A stretch of DNA of 64,000 bases from Symbiodinium sp. CCMP2592 (taxonomy: Eukaryota > Sar > Dinophyceae > Suessiales > Symbiodiniaceae). The position numbers and the translations under genes are program-made. Within the stretch, counting starts at the first letter, position 1. Every line of letters starts with the position of its first letter. The DNA is taken from contig CAJNDT010000496.1 of NCBI GenBank assembly GCA_905221615.1, forward strand, positions 1 to 64,000. Direction: 5' to 3'. The notes below the pieces were generated by a model. It did not search any database. It had not been told where the DNA came from and saw nothing but the letters and a program-made list of their open reading frames with translations. Below are positions 51,557 to 62,053 of this stretch, one piece after another.

Positions 51557-51760
51557 GGAGATGGACAACGCAATGAACACGAGGAAGGAGGAGATTATGA
51601 GGAACAGTATCACTTGCTCTCCCTGAGCTCTCCGTTCTTGTCGCTTCTCCTTCTAATTGTGAAGAAGGATAGGAGCAGAGAAAAGAAGGCAAGGGCCAAA
51701 AAATCAAAGAGCCGAGTGAGGGAGGAATCCACCTTCCTTCTCCCAACCATCTTCCTCCAT
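50495..51760. repeat. Pyrimidine/purine-rich duplication, copy 2
   Basis: Same blocks in the same order as 49040-50100 (TTATCCACTTTCACCTATTG, GCTCCATGCATGCCCTGCGC, AAGGTGAGTGAAGAGGAGAA, GGCACTGTCGGCTGC). Indels are mostly in the simple-sequence parts, including a (GA)n at 51460-51553. No intact reading frame is shared, so it is unlikely to be a gene. Confidence 0.8.
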
Positions 51761-51866
51761 CTTATGTCTTCGCTTCTGTTTTCGATTCCTTCCAGCAACG
51801 GAGCAAGGAAAGAGGGGACAGAAGAGATGAGAGAGCGAGACACGGCAGAGAGGAAGACAGAGCGAG

Positions 51867-51903
<37 letters not shown>

Positions 51904-52300
51904 GAAGCGAGACCTCCCTCGTGTTACCCCTGTCATTGAAAGCAGAAGGCGACAAGAAAAGAAACAGAAAAAGGATCAATCAAAGGAAGGAGAGAAGGGA
52001 GAGACGAGAGAATGAAGAGTTCACTTCGTCCATCTTCATGCCTATTCCTCTGTCATGACTTCAACTTCTGTGTCTTCTTGACAAACGGCAGAGTGGATAG
52101 GCAGGAAGAGGAACGGTGAGAGAAAGAAACAGGACGAGTGATACACAAGACAGATTCTTGATGGTTCCCGGCGTGAAAGGGACGGGAGGACATTGTGATA
52201 GACCCTAAAACCAGCACGGAGAACGTCGCCTGGCATGCCCGAGTTGTGAGAGCGTAAAACCATCTAAATCCTCATAAACTCCAAACCTTAGATCTTCCAT
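51761..52300. other. Purine-rich tail, no gene
   Basis: (GA)n-rich to about 52010, then ordinary sequence. Frames are repeat artefacts. Confidence 0.5.
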
Positions 52301-52379
52301 AGTATACTGACCCCGGTAAACCATAGTTAGGAGCTAAGACCCTAGACCCGTAAACTCCTGTCGAGACCTTTACACTGTA

Positions 52380-52500
52380 CACGCTTCGGCCTCCCGATGT
52401 AACCGTCGTGCCAGACCTTGTCGTCGCCGTGCTGAACCCAGTCGTCGTCGTGCTAAACCGAGTCGTCGTCGTCCTTGTCGCCGTGGTGTTGTTGCAGTTT
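52380..52500. repeat. (GTC/ACG)n patch
   Basis: GTCGTCGTC words in tandem blocks GTCGTCGTGCTGAACC / GTCGTCGTGCTAAACC, followed by an (AT)n run (52552-52581). Confidence 0.7.
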
Positions 52501-52548
52501 AAGTACAAAGCCCAGCAGGATTGCCAAATAGACCCTAAAGGTCCATGC

Positions 52549-52581
<33 letters not shown>

Positions 52582-52583
<2 letters not shown>

Positions 52584-52795
52584 TGCATGACCCATAATAA
52601 GGAATGTACCATAATTCCCATAGATTCCTTAGTATGGGTCATGCAGGATTTATATCATCAACCGTTCTAACCTTAAACACCAACTGAAAGGGTCCAGCAG
52701 CACCCAATAATCAGGTACTCGGGTTTGGGATAATAGTTATGTAGGTTACTACTTTGGTAAGTATATGATAATGAGGTACATGGACCCTTAGGGCA
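52582..52795. repeat. Family E copy 5 and an A-type palindrome
   Basis: E: TCCTGCATGACCCATAATAA GGAATG ... AGTATGGGTCATGCAGGATTT. A variant: AAGGGTCCAGCAGCACCC ... GGTACATGGACCCTTAGGG. Confidence 0.6.
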
Positions 52796-52928
52796 ACCTC
52801 GTACCCAAACATCTCGTGATATGCTACAAAGGAACCCTTGGGCTTTGGGGTTTAGGCTTGAGGGTTCAGGGGACATACCTAAATGAGGCCTTAGGAGGAG
52901 CCTGTGTGGGTGTGCAGTAGGAAAACTC

Positions 52929-53043
52929 TACCTATAGTCTCCATTGTAGTTCCTTTTTCTGGTTAACCACAATCTCTATTATAGGATCCTAACCATAAAA
53001 CTGGTTAACCAAAAAAAAGGAACTACAATTGAGACTGTAGGTA
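52929..53043. mobile_element. Family C element, copy 2
   Basis: TACCTATAGTCTCCATTGTA ... GGTTAACCA ... TACAATTGAGACTGTAGGTA. Arms over 35 nt. Confidence 0.7.
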
Positions 53044-53074
53044 AACCCTAAAAAACCCTAAACAGGCAGGGTCC

Positions 53075-53158
53075 AGGGAAACCCTAAGACAGCGGGCCTG
53101 GCTCTGAAGTAGAGGGGATCCGGGAAGGAAAGGTGGTGCCCAGCCGGCAGCGAGAGCC
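53075..53158 (-). CDS. Candidate exon or gene start
   Basis: Reads MAMALAAGWAPPFLPGSPLL then QSQARCL. Could be a transit- or signal-like N-terminus. Isolated. Confidence 0.3.
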
Positions 53159-53164
53159 ATGGCC

Positions 53165-54500
53165 ATAAGAAAGTTTAGGGTTTGATGGGCCTTTCGGGTC
53201 TCCGTCTGGGCTTCGGGTTTAGGGTTTAGGGTTTAGGGTTTAGGATTTAGAGTTTAGGGTTTAGGGTTTCAGCGATCTCGGGTTTCGGGTTTAGGGTTTT
53301 CGGTGTTAGGATTTGGGGCCCAGGCTGTGAATCATCGCTATGAGCTAGAAGGGTCCCACAAGGGTTCTATGCGGGATGTACATGGCGTCTATCAGGGTTC
53401 GACTGCTACCACCAGGAGTGAGGAGTTCTTGTTCTATATGGGCCAGTACGGCATCTAGCAGGATTGGATAGCGTTCATGTGGGGGTCTAGGGTTTGCTAT
53501 TTGCTGGTCTTACTGTACCCAGTGTTCAAGGCTTGTAGCGCTCACAAGGCCTTATACGAGGTTTCGCTTTGGGAATGTCAAGGCTTCGGTGACCTCCGTG
53601 GTAGACGTAAGATGAAGGCCATCGAATCTTGCTGCGGTTGAACTTCAGGTTGAGGGTGCTAGGCTAGTTGTCAGTTGTGGGTTCGGGCTTCCGACCACAT
53701 ACCTAGAACCATAAACCATTTAGCCTGAAGAACTCAATTAAGATGTGTTGTTGTTTAAGCGCTTTGCTTTTTTCTAGGGTCTAGACTCATAGACCGGCTG
53801 ATGTGCGCTGTCGACGAAAAGAAGCGACGAGCACGAGAAGCCCGAGAACCTGGCGAAAGATTGTTCGGGCTCTTCTGAGCGGTGGTTGGGATTTCTGTAC
53901 TGAACTTAGACCCCGAGCGAAAACTTGTAATCTTAGCTGTTCCTTAATTTAAGAATTCTAGGAACTGAAAATTGCAAACTATTTCTAAGTACCCCTGGGT
54001 TTACTTGCTGAAGGCCCCTTTCCAGGTTTATAGATTTCTAGGATACGGTTTAGGCCCCAAACTCCTAAGCTCTACATTTGGGGTTTAGTCTTTAGGGTAT
54101 CCGGGGATGAGGGTGTCGGGTCCAAGCTTCATGGGACTTCGGGTTTTAGGATCAATGTTAGGTACTGCCCCCATACACTAAGAGTCTATAATTATAATAG
54201 GGCTCTATTAAGGTCCTAATATATCTGTATTATGAATTTTTTTCAACTATTACTGAGTGGGGGCCGTTCCCAAGATCTATGCAAGTTTGGCCAATACAGT
54301 CCACTATTTGGGTAATGCTCTAGAACAGGGTTACCGTTTAGGTCCGCAAAATAGTACGGCACCAATAGGGTTTTTGGCTCCATTCACTATACTTACAATA
54401 AGGACCCCCAAAAGAGTAGTATAGGTAATTGCTAAGGCACCTATATTAGTTCCTAGGTAACCAAGGGCTACAAAGAGCACATGCGACTTAGAGTACCGAG
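53165..54500. other. Telomere-like and unclassified DNA, no gene
   Basis: TTTAGGG words at 53215-53310. A family D copy at about 54325-54460 (AATAGTACGGCACCAATAGG ... AAGGACCCCC ... TTGCTAAGGCACCTATATT). Confidence 0.4.
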
Positions 54501-54507
54501 CCCTTCA

Positions 54508-54606
54508 AGTATCCCTTCATCAAGGAACATACCTGATAAACTAGAGTAGGATCCCAAAGATGATTTAAGGTCCAGTCCTTACTCAAGGGATAGTGGAACT
54601 TCTGGG
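54508..54606. repeat. Family G palindrome, copy 3
   Basis: CAAGTATCCCTTCATCAAGG ... CCTTACTCAAGGGATAGTGG around GATCCCAAAGATGATTTAAGG. Confidence 0.55.
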
Positions 54607-54654
54607 CAGTTGAGGAAATCCAAAACCCTCAACCCGTCGCTGAACTCCAAGAGA

Positions 54655-54740
54655 CAACGGGCGGGAAATAGAGTCCTGGAGTAGGCGCGTGTGATCTCCT
54701 GGCCATGTGTTGGTGTCCGGTTGGGCACGGGCTTAGGCCT
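54655..54740 (-). CDS. Candidate micro-exon
   Basis: Reads VPNRTPTHGQEITRAYSRTL then FPARCL. Downstream of the palmitoyltransferase-like exon in the same direction. Confidence 0.3.
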
Positions 54741-55030
54741 TGGGGTTTGCAATCGAGGGGCAAGGCCTCGCTAAAATTTAGCATTTGGGTTAAAGGGCTC
54801 ATCAAGAGGGTCTAGGATTTCGAGCGCATGGCTTTTCAGGTTTTCGGTTGAAGGTTGTGGAGGGTACCTGTAGGATTTCAGCCGGATTCACACCACTGCA
54901 GACCCGATCCACATGGCCCCTTGCAGGCGTGACTATATTGCCAAAGAACTACCGGGTGAATCTGAACCTGGCCATAGCTCTCCGAAGAAACAACTGTTTA
55001 CAACAGTCCGAACCTGAATAGCAAACTCAC

Positions 55031-55185
55031 CTGCGATCCCCCGACCTCGTTGGTGGTGGTGTTCGTTGCAATGAGGTAGCAGTGGAAAAGCGTTAAGTTG
55101 GCCAAGGGAAACAGCAAGCAGCCTGCCAAAGAAGCCAGGGAGAGCCGGCTAAGTGGGATTTGGGGAAGGTCTGTGGCTAGACCCA
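55031..55185 (-). CDS. DHHC palmitoyltransferase-like exon (TM3-TM4 and TTxE)
   Basis: Reads IPLSRLSLASLAGCLLFPLA then NLTLFHCYLIATNTTTNEVG, and ends at TCGCAG|GTGAGT. Hydrophobic span, F-H-x-Y-L-I, then T-T-N-E: this is the TM4 plus TTxE signature that follows the DHHC domain in protein S-acyltransferases, which palmitoylate membrane proteins. The donor is canonical. The DHHC tetrad exon itself was not found. Confidence 0.55.
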
Positions 55186-55186
55186 A

Positions 55187-55300
55187 GAAGAACCTAACAA
55201 TAACAAGGGTACCCTTCTTGGTTTAAAGGGGCTTATAAGGGAACCTGAACCCTAGAAACAAGGAAGAAGGGCCCACTCTAGGTCCTAGGTAAAGAGCTGT
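55187..55300. repeat. Family J palindrome, copy 1
   Basis: AGACCCAAGAAGAACCTAAC ... CAAGGAAGAAGGGCCCACTC TAGGTCCTAGG. Copy 2 at 60203-60335 is colinear. It adjoins the TTxE exon directly. Confidence 0.65.
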
Positions 55301-55309
55301 TGTATTTGT

Positions 55310-56200
55310 TGGCAGCTACTGGGTTTAACATAGTATTCCGACAGTGTTGCTGTTTTTGTAATAAGGGTTTGGAGAGTGGCGCTCCCTCCAAGCGTGTCCA
55401 GGACAGGAAGCCAATTTGTGAAAACATCTAAAGTGCCGGAACAATTTGACAATCCAGGACTTGCTGATAGGAATGCTGGCGCTTAGCTTGCGGCTTTGTT
55501 TGCGGAACTTTCGCCGCAGGTGGGCATCTGCAAAAGATGTGACTGCTCCATTTAAGCTTGGGTTGCTAAGGGTCTCATTTTCTCGCACTGCAGTCGTGAC
55601 TGTCTAAGACAGCAACCTCCAAATCAGACGTCAACTTGGATTTTGCATGCACTGGACGGTACTGGTAGACCTTAGATCCTAAACCGTTCCTGTTCTCTCA
55701 TGAGAGCAGATGAGCTGCACTAGCCTCTGCCTCATCCGTTGAAGAATGAAGGAGCTTTCAGAAGAACATGGACTTTTTCCCACAAAACACAGGCAAACTG
55801 TTACGATGTTTCTTGATCCCTAGATTGCGCGGTACCCAAGGCGAAATGCTGCGAAGCGCATCACAATGGTGCTCCCGGCTCAAGACTGTCCTGCTTCCGT
55901 TTCAAGCAATTTCCCACATCCCGCCAGAGGACGACTCATAATTTAGATTGTAGAAGCCTCATAGAACCCTTAGCGAACCATGATCACCGTGTAGAGCCAA
56001 GTATACATTGCTGCGGTTGCCTCGGACCCCATGAGCCAACCCCAAAATCTAACTACTAGACATTGTTACCGTTACATATACTATCGGTGTCGGTATTAGT
56101 GCTGGTGTTGCTGTTCATACTATATATGATGACTACTATTGTCATTTTTCGCTAGTATCAATTACACTGCACTCTACCTATTGGACAATTGTTGTTGGTT
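55310..56200. other. No firm exon
   Basis: A minus frame at 55325-55588 (LRRKFRKQSRKLSASIPISK) is possible. At 55830-55890 a minus frame has HHC and PWV 9 residues apart, but not as a DHHC motif. Nothing else supported. Confidence 0.3.
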
Positions 56201-56207
56201 TTGATTG

Positions 56208-56340
56208 CTCGTACTTCTATCAAGACTACCAAACTCTTAGTTGCTGAGTTCATAAGCCCCACAAGTGTACACTTTTAGTTTCATATTCGGTAATATTATC
56301 TCCAAACGTGTAAAGTGTATCCACGCAGCTACTAAGAACT
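56208..56340. repeat. Family H element, copy 3
   Basis: Same left flank (ACTTCTATCAAGACTACCAA) as copy 2, CTTAGTTGCTGAGTTCATAA ... GCAGCTACTAAG. Confidence 0.7.
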
Positions 56341-56689
56341 ACTACCCAGGTTTTTTGGTGACCCTTGAGGCCCCACTTGTCCAGCACGGTGAAACGCCTA
56401 CCCAGAGGGACCAAGGCACCAAGTGCAGAGAGGCTTAGGGTCAGGCTTGGGTTTTTAATTTTAAGGATGCGGCCTGAATTCGGGCAAAAGCTTGGGTTTT
56501 AGGGATGTGAGGCCTGAATGATTGGACTGGGATTTGCTTCTCTCTCTCGCTCTCTGTCTCTGTGCGTGTGTGTGTGTGTGTGTGTGTGTGAATGTGTCTG
56601 TGAGTCCCTTTATACGCTTATGCCCCAGTATATCCTCTAAGAATGCTCGTCGACTAATTGAGGCTCCTATTGTAACCTCTTGGACCCTC

Positions 56690-56855
56690 TGATCTCTTGC
56701 AGCTGCCACAAGTCCGGCCCCGCTCGATTTCGACAGAGGCTGGCGAGCTGGCAGCGAAAGTCGCAATTCGAAACCCATGTGCTGCACACAATGCCGCAGC
56801 ATGACACAGATGAAGCGAAGCGGTGCTCAGCAAAGCGATAGAAACCCACAACCCT
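56690..56855 (-). CDS. Possible N-terminal exon of the palmitoyltransferase (strand uncertain)
   Basis: Minus-strand reading LWVSIALLSTASLHLCHAAA, then SVEIERGRTCGSCKRSE. A hydrophobic span then R-T-C-x-x-C-K, as at the start of a DHHC Cys-rich domain. The plus strand has a rival exon after CTCTTGCAG (LPQVRPRSISTEAGELAAKV). Undecided. Confidence 0.3.
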
Positions 56856-57044
56856 GGTTCCCGAATGACCTAAAACTCTATCGTTTGGCGCTCCAGATCC
56901 CCGTGTGGCAACTTCACTGCGTTGCTTCCCTCAGTCCTCGTGCTCTTCCAAACCCAAACTCTTTAAAATGTCTTTGATCCCTGGATAACATCTTCAGAAT
57001 CTTGTGCTGCTTTAACTTCAAGTGTCTGCTAGGCATAATTCAAT

Positions 57045-57160
57045 GAAGTGCAACAATCTGAGCCCTATCTCCCAAAGGTCATCACTGGGCAGCGTCGCAC
57101 CAGCAGCAAGGAGGAGACCATCCTGCTCGGCACAGTCCATAAAACTCACGCAAAACTTCA
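57045..57160 (-). CDS. Candidate exon
   Basis: Reads NVKFCVSFMDCAEQDGLLLA then AGATLPSDDLWEIG. Mixed hydrophobic/acidic, protein-like. Function unknown. Confidence 0.45.
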
Positions 57161-57443
57161 CATTGCACATCATCTGTTCTTAAACCTTAAACCCTGAAAC
57201 CCCATAAACCCTAAATAGGCGGCATAGCGGAATCTACAACGTGCAAAAAGCCCAGAGGGCTTAGGGTGCGAGCGGCTGCCAGGAGGCTAAAGCTTAAAGT
57301 CTACTACGGGGTTAGAGCTGCATCGAACACAAGCCTGAATACCTGCAGCAAATTAGGGTTCCCGATGATAGATGTTTTTTTCAAGACTTCCCTAGGGTTC
57401 CCTATGATAGAAACAGGTTAGGACAGGCCCCTATAGAAACCTG

Positions 57444-57525
57444 CTGAAACACTTCTCTCCAGTTCTCTGTCCCTCTCAATATGGCCATGCCAGAAAGGAG
57501 AAGCCGGTACTTCGAAGTTAGGGCA
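57444..57525 (-). CDS. Candidate exon
   Basis: Reads SKYRLLLSGMAILRGTENWR then EVFQQ, ending at CAG|GTTTCTATAGG. Good donor and composition. Function unknown. Confidence 0.5.
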
Positions 57526-57680
57526 ACCCTAAACCCTGAACCCGAAACCCAAACCCCTAAACCCGTAAACCCCTAAACCCGTAAACCCCTAAACCCGAAA
57601 CCCCAAACAGAAAGCAGCTTCCTGGTCTATGATACGATGCGGGGCTTAGGATTGCTAGAGCTGCTAGGTACTTTAGGGCT

Positions 57681-57792
57681 TACCTACAGTCTCCATTGTA
57701 GTTCCTTTTTTTGGTTAACCAAAATCTCTATTATAGGGTCCTAACCATAAAACTGGTTAACCAAAAAAAAGGAACTACAATGGAGACTATAG
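57681..57792. mobile_element. Family C element, copy 3
   Basis: TACCTACAGTCTCCATTGTA ... GGTTAACCAAAATCTCTATT ... CAATGGAGACTATAGG. Near-perfect arms. Confidence 0.75.
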
Positions 57793-58016
57793 GAAGGGTT
57801 TAGGGTTTAGGTTTAGGCCTGCCGGGGCCGAACCATAATCCCCATATGTACCCTCAACCATGTAACCTCGATAACCCGGTAGTGCTTGTTCAGGCCCCTA
57901 TATTTTGGTATCCTTATGGATCCCTTATAGACTTTTTTACGTTAAATTATAGGCGGCTTTGTTTATATGATTTATAAGGTCTATTCCTTAATTGAGGGAT
58001 TCTCCAAGGTCGGGGT

Positions 58017-58153
58017 CCGGTACTTGAAGGCTCATGGGACTTAGTAAGTAAGGTTATAACTAGGTTATAATTAGGATAACCCCACTTAGGGGACTTATAA
58101 CCCCAGTTATAACCTACTTACTAAGTCCCATGATCGTCCGAGTACCCCCCAAA
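58017..58153. repeat. Family F palindrome, copy 3
   Basis: GGTACTTGAAGGCTCATGGG ACTTAGTAAGTA ... TACTTACTAAGTCCCATGAT CGTCCGAGTACC. Confidence 0.65.
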
Positions 58154-58214
58154 GGATCCATGTACCTTATCGTAACATAGTAGCTAACCCTACTTACTAA
58201 GTCAAAAGGGCCTC

Positions 58215-58290
58215 CAAGTAGGCCTCATTATCCTTGGAGGGCTTTCTCTTCCACATCTGCGTGAAAGTCGTTGAGGAACTTCGTGAGCAC
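58215..58290 (-). CDS. Micro-exon with CAG acceptor and GA donor
   Basis: CTCTCAG|GTGCTCACG to CTCCAAG|GATAATG: VLTKFLNDFHADVEEKALQ. Helical, acidic. Clean splice edges. Confidence 0.55.
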
Positions 58291-58309
58291 CTGAGAGGAG
58301 TTCTGGGTT

Positions 58310-59590
58310 CAGTGTACGCATAGACTTTGGGTTTCGAGTTTAGGGTTTAGGGTTAAGAAACTTTGGGTATAGGGTTTAGGGTGTAGGTTCTTGAGTTTAG
58401 GGGATTAGGGTTTAGGGTTCTTTGGGTTTTTAGGTTCATGTGCGAGCCCCGTGACTGACTTTGGGGACAAACAACTTCGGCCAATGGTCAGACCTAAAGC
58501 CCCTTAACCAATACTCTTCGGGCTCCTTTTATAACTACAGTAGAATATACACCCAAAACCTTATTGCCCTCCCTAAACCCTAAACCGAAAACTCTACGTT
58601 ACAAGCACCCATAATCGTAGTTGCGGAGCCTCCATGCCTGGTCTTGAGCACAAAACACTAAAACCCCAAGCCTAGCGATGAACCTGCAAACGCTAAACCC
58701 GACATCCCCGTCCGAACTCCTCAACATTCCTCAACCGCCCCCTCCCACAGAACAAGCAACTTAAGCTAATGACCCCCGCACCCTACGCCCGCAAGTTTCG
58801 GGGCTTAGATTTCAGGATGTAGCTCAAAGAAACCCTGAAAGAAACCCCTGAAGGAACTTTAAAGAACAAAAGAAGGAACGCCTCAAGGCACCTTATATTA
58901 AAACACCTGTACAGGGAGTGCCTTGTAGGAACCCGTAAAGGAACCTTAACGAAACCCCGCAAGGAACCCCTAAAGGAACCTTAAAGAAACAGAACCTGGA
59001 AGAACAAACCTCTCCGGGAACCCTAATGGAACCCCTAAAGGAAGCCTTAAACAAGCCCTTTCAGGAACCCCAAGCCCCAAACCCGAGACCCTATAAATCC
59101 TATATGCCATGCACCAAACCTCAAACCCAAAACTCTAGTCTAACGTGCACACTAAATACTAAACGAAATGCCAAACCCCAATGATGGGAGGCCAAAAGAA
59201 GGTTTAAGATACTTGGGGTAGGGATTCCTTAATATGAGCCCTATTATGGGAACCCTAAACCCTACTAAACCCCCATAGGCTAAAACCCCTTTTGGCCTCC
59301 TATAACTCAAGCCCTAAACTCTGCTAAACGGTGAGCCCAGGACCCTGCAAGAAACCCTTGGAGAAACCCCTGAACCCTAGAATCGCTAAAGGGACCCCGG
59401 TGAAACCCTTAGAGGAACCCGAAAAGGAACCCTGTAAGAAAGACACCGTTATAGGAACCCCTAAAGGAACCCTTCACGGAACTCTTAAATTAAAGGAACC
59501 GCTCAAGGAACCCCGAAGGAAAGGAATTCTTAAAGGGACCCTAAACCCTAAACTCTATGAGCCCTAACACCTAAAAGAATCCCAAACGGA
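58310..59590. repeat. GGAACCC(T/C)AAA-type repeats and telomere-like words
   Basis: From 58860 to 59560 a recurrent 14-16-mer such as AAAGGAACCCCTAAAG is repeated with variation (about 20 times). The Pro/Lys-rich frame at 59331-59567 is its translation. No gene. Confidence 0.7.
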
Positions 59591-59599
59591 ACCCGAAAC

Positions 59600-59690
59600 C
59601 CCCTGTCCGCCCCGCCTCCACCACGGGATCCTGGTGGCCGATACGCGCCTCGTGCTCTTCGTGGGCATCCTGACACGCTTTAATAGGGAA
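59600..59690 (-). CDS. Candidate exon
   Basis: Reads KACQDAHEEHEARIGHQDPV then VEAGRTG. GC island between repeat runs, charged helix. Confidence 0.45.
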
Positions 59691-60880
59691 ATAGGGGTTT
59701 AGGGTTTTAGGGCTTTAGGGGTTTATAGGGAAATAGCGGTTTAGGGTTTAGGGGTTTAGGGGTTTAGGGTTTAGGGTTTAGGTGTCTAGGGTTTAGGGGT
59801 GTAGGGTTCAGGGTTTTTTTTGAGGGGTTTAGGGGGGGACTTGGGGTTCAGGGTTTACCATAGGCTCCATCGTGGTTCCTTTGCGGCGCTCATGGTTAGA
59901 ATCCTATAAGGTAATCCCCAAAAATGGATTTACTATGGAGCCTATGGGTACCTAGACCGTTACATGTAATACCTTTTTGACCTACTTTATCGTTAGGACC
60001 CTATAACAAGACAATTGGGGAATCAACAAAAGGTGCTGGATTTAAGGGTCCAGGTAGGGTTTAGGGTTTAGGGCCGTAGGGTTCCTTTAAAGGCTTTGGG
60101 TTTGAAGGTTGAGCGGTTTAGGGTTTAGGATGTAGTTTAGGGCTCACATGGTCTGTGGTTAAGGGTAGGGTCTCTCTAAAGGTTTTGATGGAGGTTTGAA
60201 CTAGACCCAAGAGTAACCTAGGAATAAAAAGGGTGCCCTTTTTGGTTTGAGAAACTGATAAGGGAACCTGAACCCTTAAAAGCCTTAAAAAGGGAATAAG
60301 GGCCTACTCTGGGTCCTAGTGAAGGTTTCTTTGATTGTGGTTCAGGGGTTCCTTTTAACGGTTCCTTGACAATCTGCTTTTGGGGCCTCGAGGAGTGGGG
60401 GTTGGGGTTTTGCGGGTTCCTCTAAAGGGCCATCATATTCATTAGGGTTGAGGGCGCTTAGGGTTTCGGATTTCAGGGTTTAGGGCTTAGAAATGAAGTA
60501 GTATTCCTCTAAACCCTAAACCCTAAACCCTAAATGGTTCTTTAAAGAATAAGTTAAGACCGCTATACGGTGTGTTGAGGATCCTTGTGGGCCTAGGGCT
60601 CTACATAGGTTTAGGGTTTAGGGTTTTGGGTTTAGGGTTTAGGGTTTAGGGGTTTAGGGTTTAGGGTTCAGGGTTAGGGGTTTAGGGTTTAGGGTTTTGG
60701 GTTAGGGTTTAGGGGTTTAGGGTTTAGGGTTTAGGGTTGATCCGAATCTGGGTTTGGGGGAATGGGGAGTTCGAGTTGTGGGTTTATGAGGGTTTCGGGT
60801 TCGGGGTTTCGGATGGGGGGTTGCTGACTATGCTTACAAACAGAGGACAAAGCCTCCGCACATCTCACGGACTCACAAAT
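59690..60880. repeat. Telomere-like TTTAGGG region with a family C-like and a J palindrome
   Basis: Cleanest runs are 59697-59830 and 60605-60745. A C variant (59862-59945: CATAGGCTCCATCGTGGTTC ... TTTACTATGGAGCCTATGG) and J copy 2 (60203-60335) are embedded. No exon. Confidence 0.75.
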
Positions 60881-60884
60881 ATAA

Positions 60885-61079
60885 TAGGGGCCTTAATCAT
60901 CAGAATAGGGTTTTAGGGAAATACTGTAACTATGATAAGGAACCCCCAAAATGCGAGAGGTGATTATTGGGTAGTTGTCAAAATTAACCTTTTTTGGGTA
61001 CCCTAAATATTAGGTGCTGTATTATAAACAGGACCCAAAGAGGGACCATGATCTTGACAAGCACCCATTAAGGCCCCTA
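60885..61079. mobile_element. Family D element interrupted by a nested family B element
   Basis: D arms: ATAATAGGGGCCTTAATCAT CAGAATAGGG and GAGGTGATTATT[insert]ATTAAGGCCCCTAG. The insert (60969-61066) is a B copy (GGGTAGTTGTCAAAATTAAC ... ATCTTGACAAGCACCC) flanked by ATT on both sides. Removing the insert and one ATT restores the D palindrome. Confidence 0.8.
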
Positions 61080-61084
61080 GTTTA

Positions 61085-61160
61085 GTCCCGTCGGTCCTCC
61101 TCCAGGCCCTGCAAACACTTCTCGCAGCTGTCGACCACTGAATCGTGCCTGGCCAATGAA
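61085..61160 (-). CDS. Candidate micro-exon
   Basis: Reads HDSVVDSCEKCLQGLEEDR after GGCCAG. Acidic, helical. Directly follows the nested D/B element. Confidence 0.4.
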
Positions 61161-61321
61161 ACAGGTCAACGGATAGGGTTTACCCTCAGGCCCCATAGTA
61201 TAGTTCCTTTTTGGGGTTACCTCATAGGATTCTAAGTATGGGCCCCAAAAAGGAACCACTTTCAACCCTTTAACTAGGGTATTTGTCAGGGCGAAGGGTA
61301 TACAAGGAAAAAGCAAATCTA

Positions 61322-61400
61322 GGAAGCCCAGAAACTCCTACTACGCGAACAAATTTCATGAAGCTCAACGTGCTGCAAGGCGGCATACGGGAGTTTCCAC
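61322..61400 (-). CDS. Candidate micro-exon
   Basis: Reads PYAALQHVELHEICSRSRSF-WAS. It borders family K copy 3 (61398-61500). Confidence 0.35.
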
Positions 61401-61568
61401 AAATAGGGAACCCTAATAGATATAGTACCCTAAGTATAGTAGGATCCTTATGATAAGGACCCCCGAATACGGAACCCTGATGTTCGGAAACTCCAAACCC
61501 TAAGCCCGTTGTAGAACCCATATAGGCGCCCTTAAAGGATCCCTTTAAAGGTACCCCCATAAAGCTAG

Positions 61569-61648
61569 CTGAAATCGTAGTCGGCCTGGAGCACGGACAC
61601 AGAGCCAAGCCATGAACGCACGGAAGACAACCCATCGGCCTGACCTAC
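61569..61648 (-). CDS. Candidate micro-exon
   Basis: After GGTCAG, reads ADGLSSVRSWLGSVSVLQAD-YDFS. It borders a partial family F copy (61648-61785). Confidence 0.45.
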
Positions 61649-61965
61649 TTAAAAGGATCATGGGACTTAGTAACTAGGGTTATAGTTAGGGCAACTGTAC
61701 TTATAACCCCAAAAAAGTACTTATAGATCCCTTTAAGGAGTCCCGTCTAAGCAGTTAGCGCTCGTGCGAAGATCCTCCAAGTAGTCCCACCAATTCCTCC
61801 AGCCCACAAATTGGTTTAGAGAAGACGACTGCTCGAAACCTAAAGCTGAAGCTTTGAAGCATAAAAAGTTGAAGCCTAAACGCCCTAAACCCTACAAAAC
61901 TAAACCCCCTAAACCCCAAACCCCTAAACTCTAAAGGAGATTAGGGGTCAAGGGTTAGGTCACAA

Positions 61966-62030
61966 GAGCTTGCCTCCGTTCCAGGCGATCTGCTTCCCGG
62001 GTCCACTCCTGGTGGCAGGAAGGGAGCTGG
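61966..62030 (-). CDS. Coiled-coil micro-exon next to U6
   Basis: Reads QLPSCHQEWTREADRLERRQ-ALVT, helical, with CACCAG|GAGTGG as an alternative start. About 25 nt downstream of the U6 gene, same strand. Confidence 0.4.
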
Positions 62031-62042
62031 GTTTACTCTTTC

Positions 62043-62053
62043 GGGTTGAACCC
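62043..62053 (-). promoter_or_regulatory. GGGTTCAACCC palindrome just 3' of U6
   Basis: An 11-nt perfect inverted repeat right after the U6 3' end. GGTTCAA resembles the Pol III B-box core (GGTTCGA), and a downstream B box is known for yeast U6. Weak on sequence alone. Confidence 0.25.

Noticed and set aside
49143-51979. Several 100-220-aa frames
   Set aside because: Arg/Glu/Lys or Ser/Leu-rich translations of purine/pyrimidine-rich DNA; frames are not conserved between the two duplicated copies.
55830-55890. Possible DHHC tetrad exon (HHC...PWV) for the palmitoyltransferase
   Set aside because: Residue spacing does not match DHHCPWV and the Cys pairs are missing; an upstream stop lies close.
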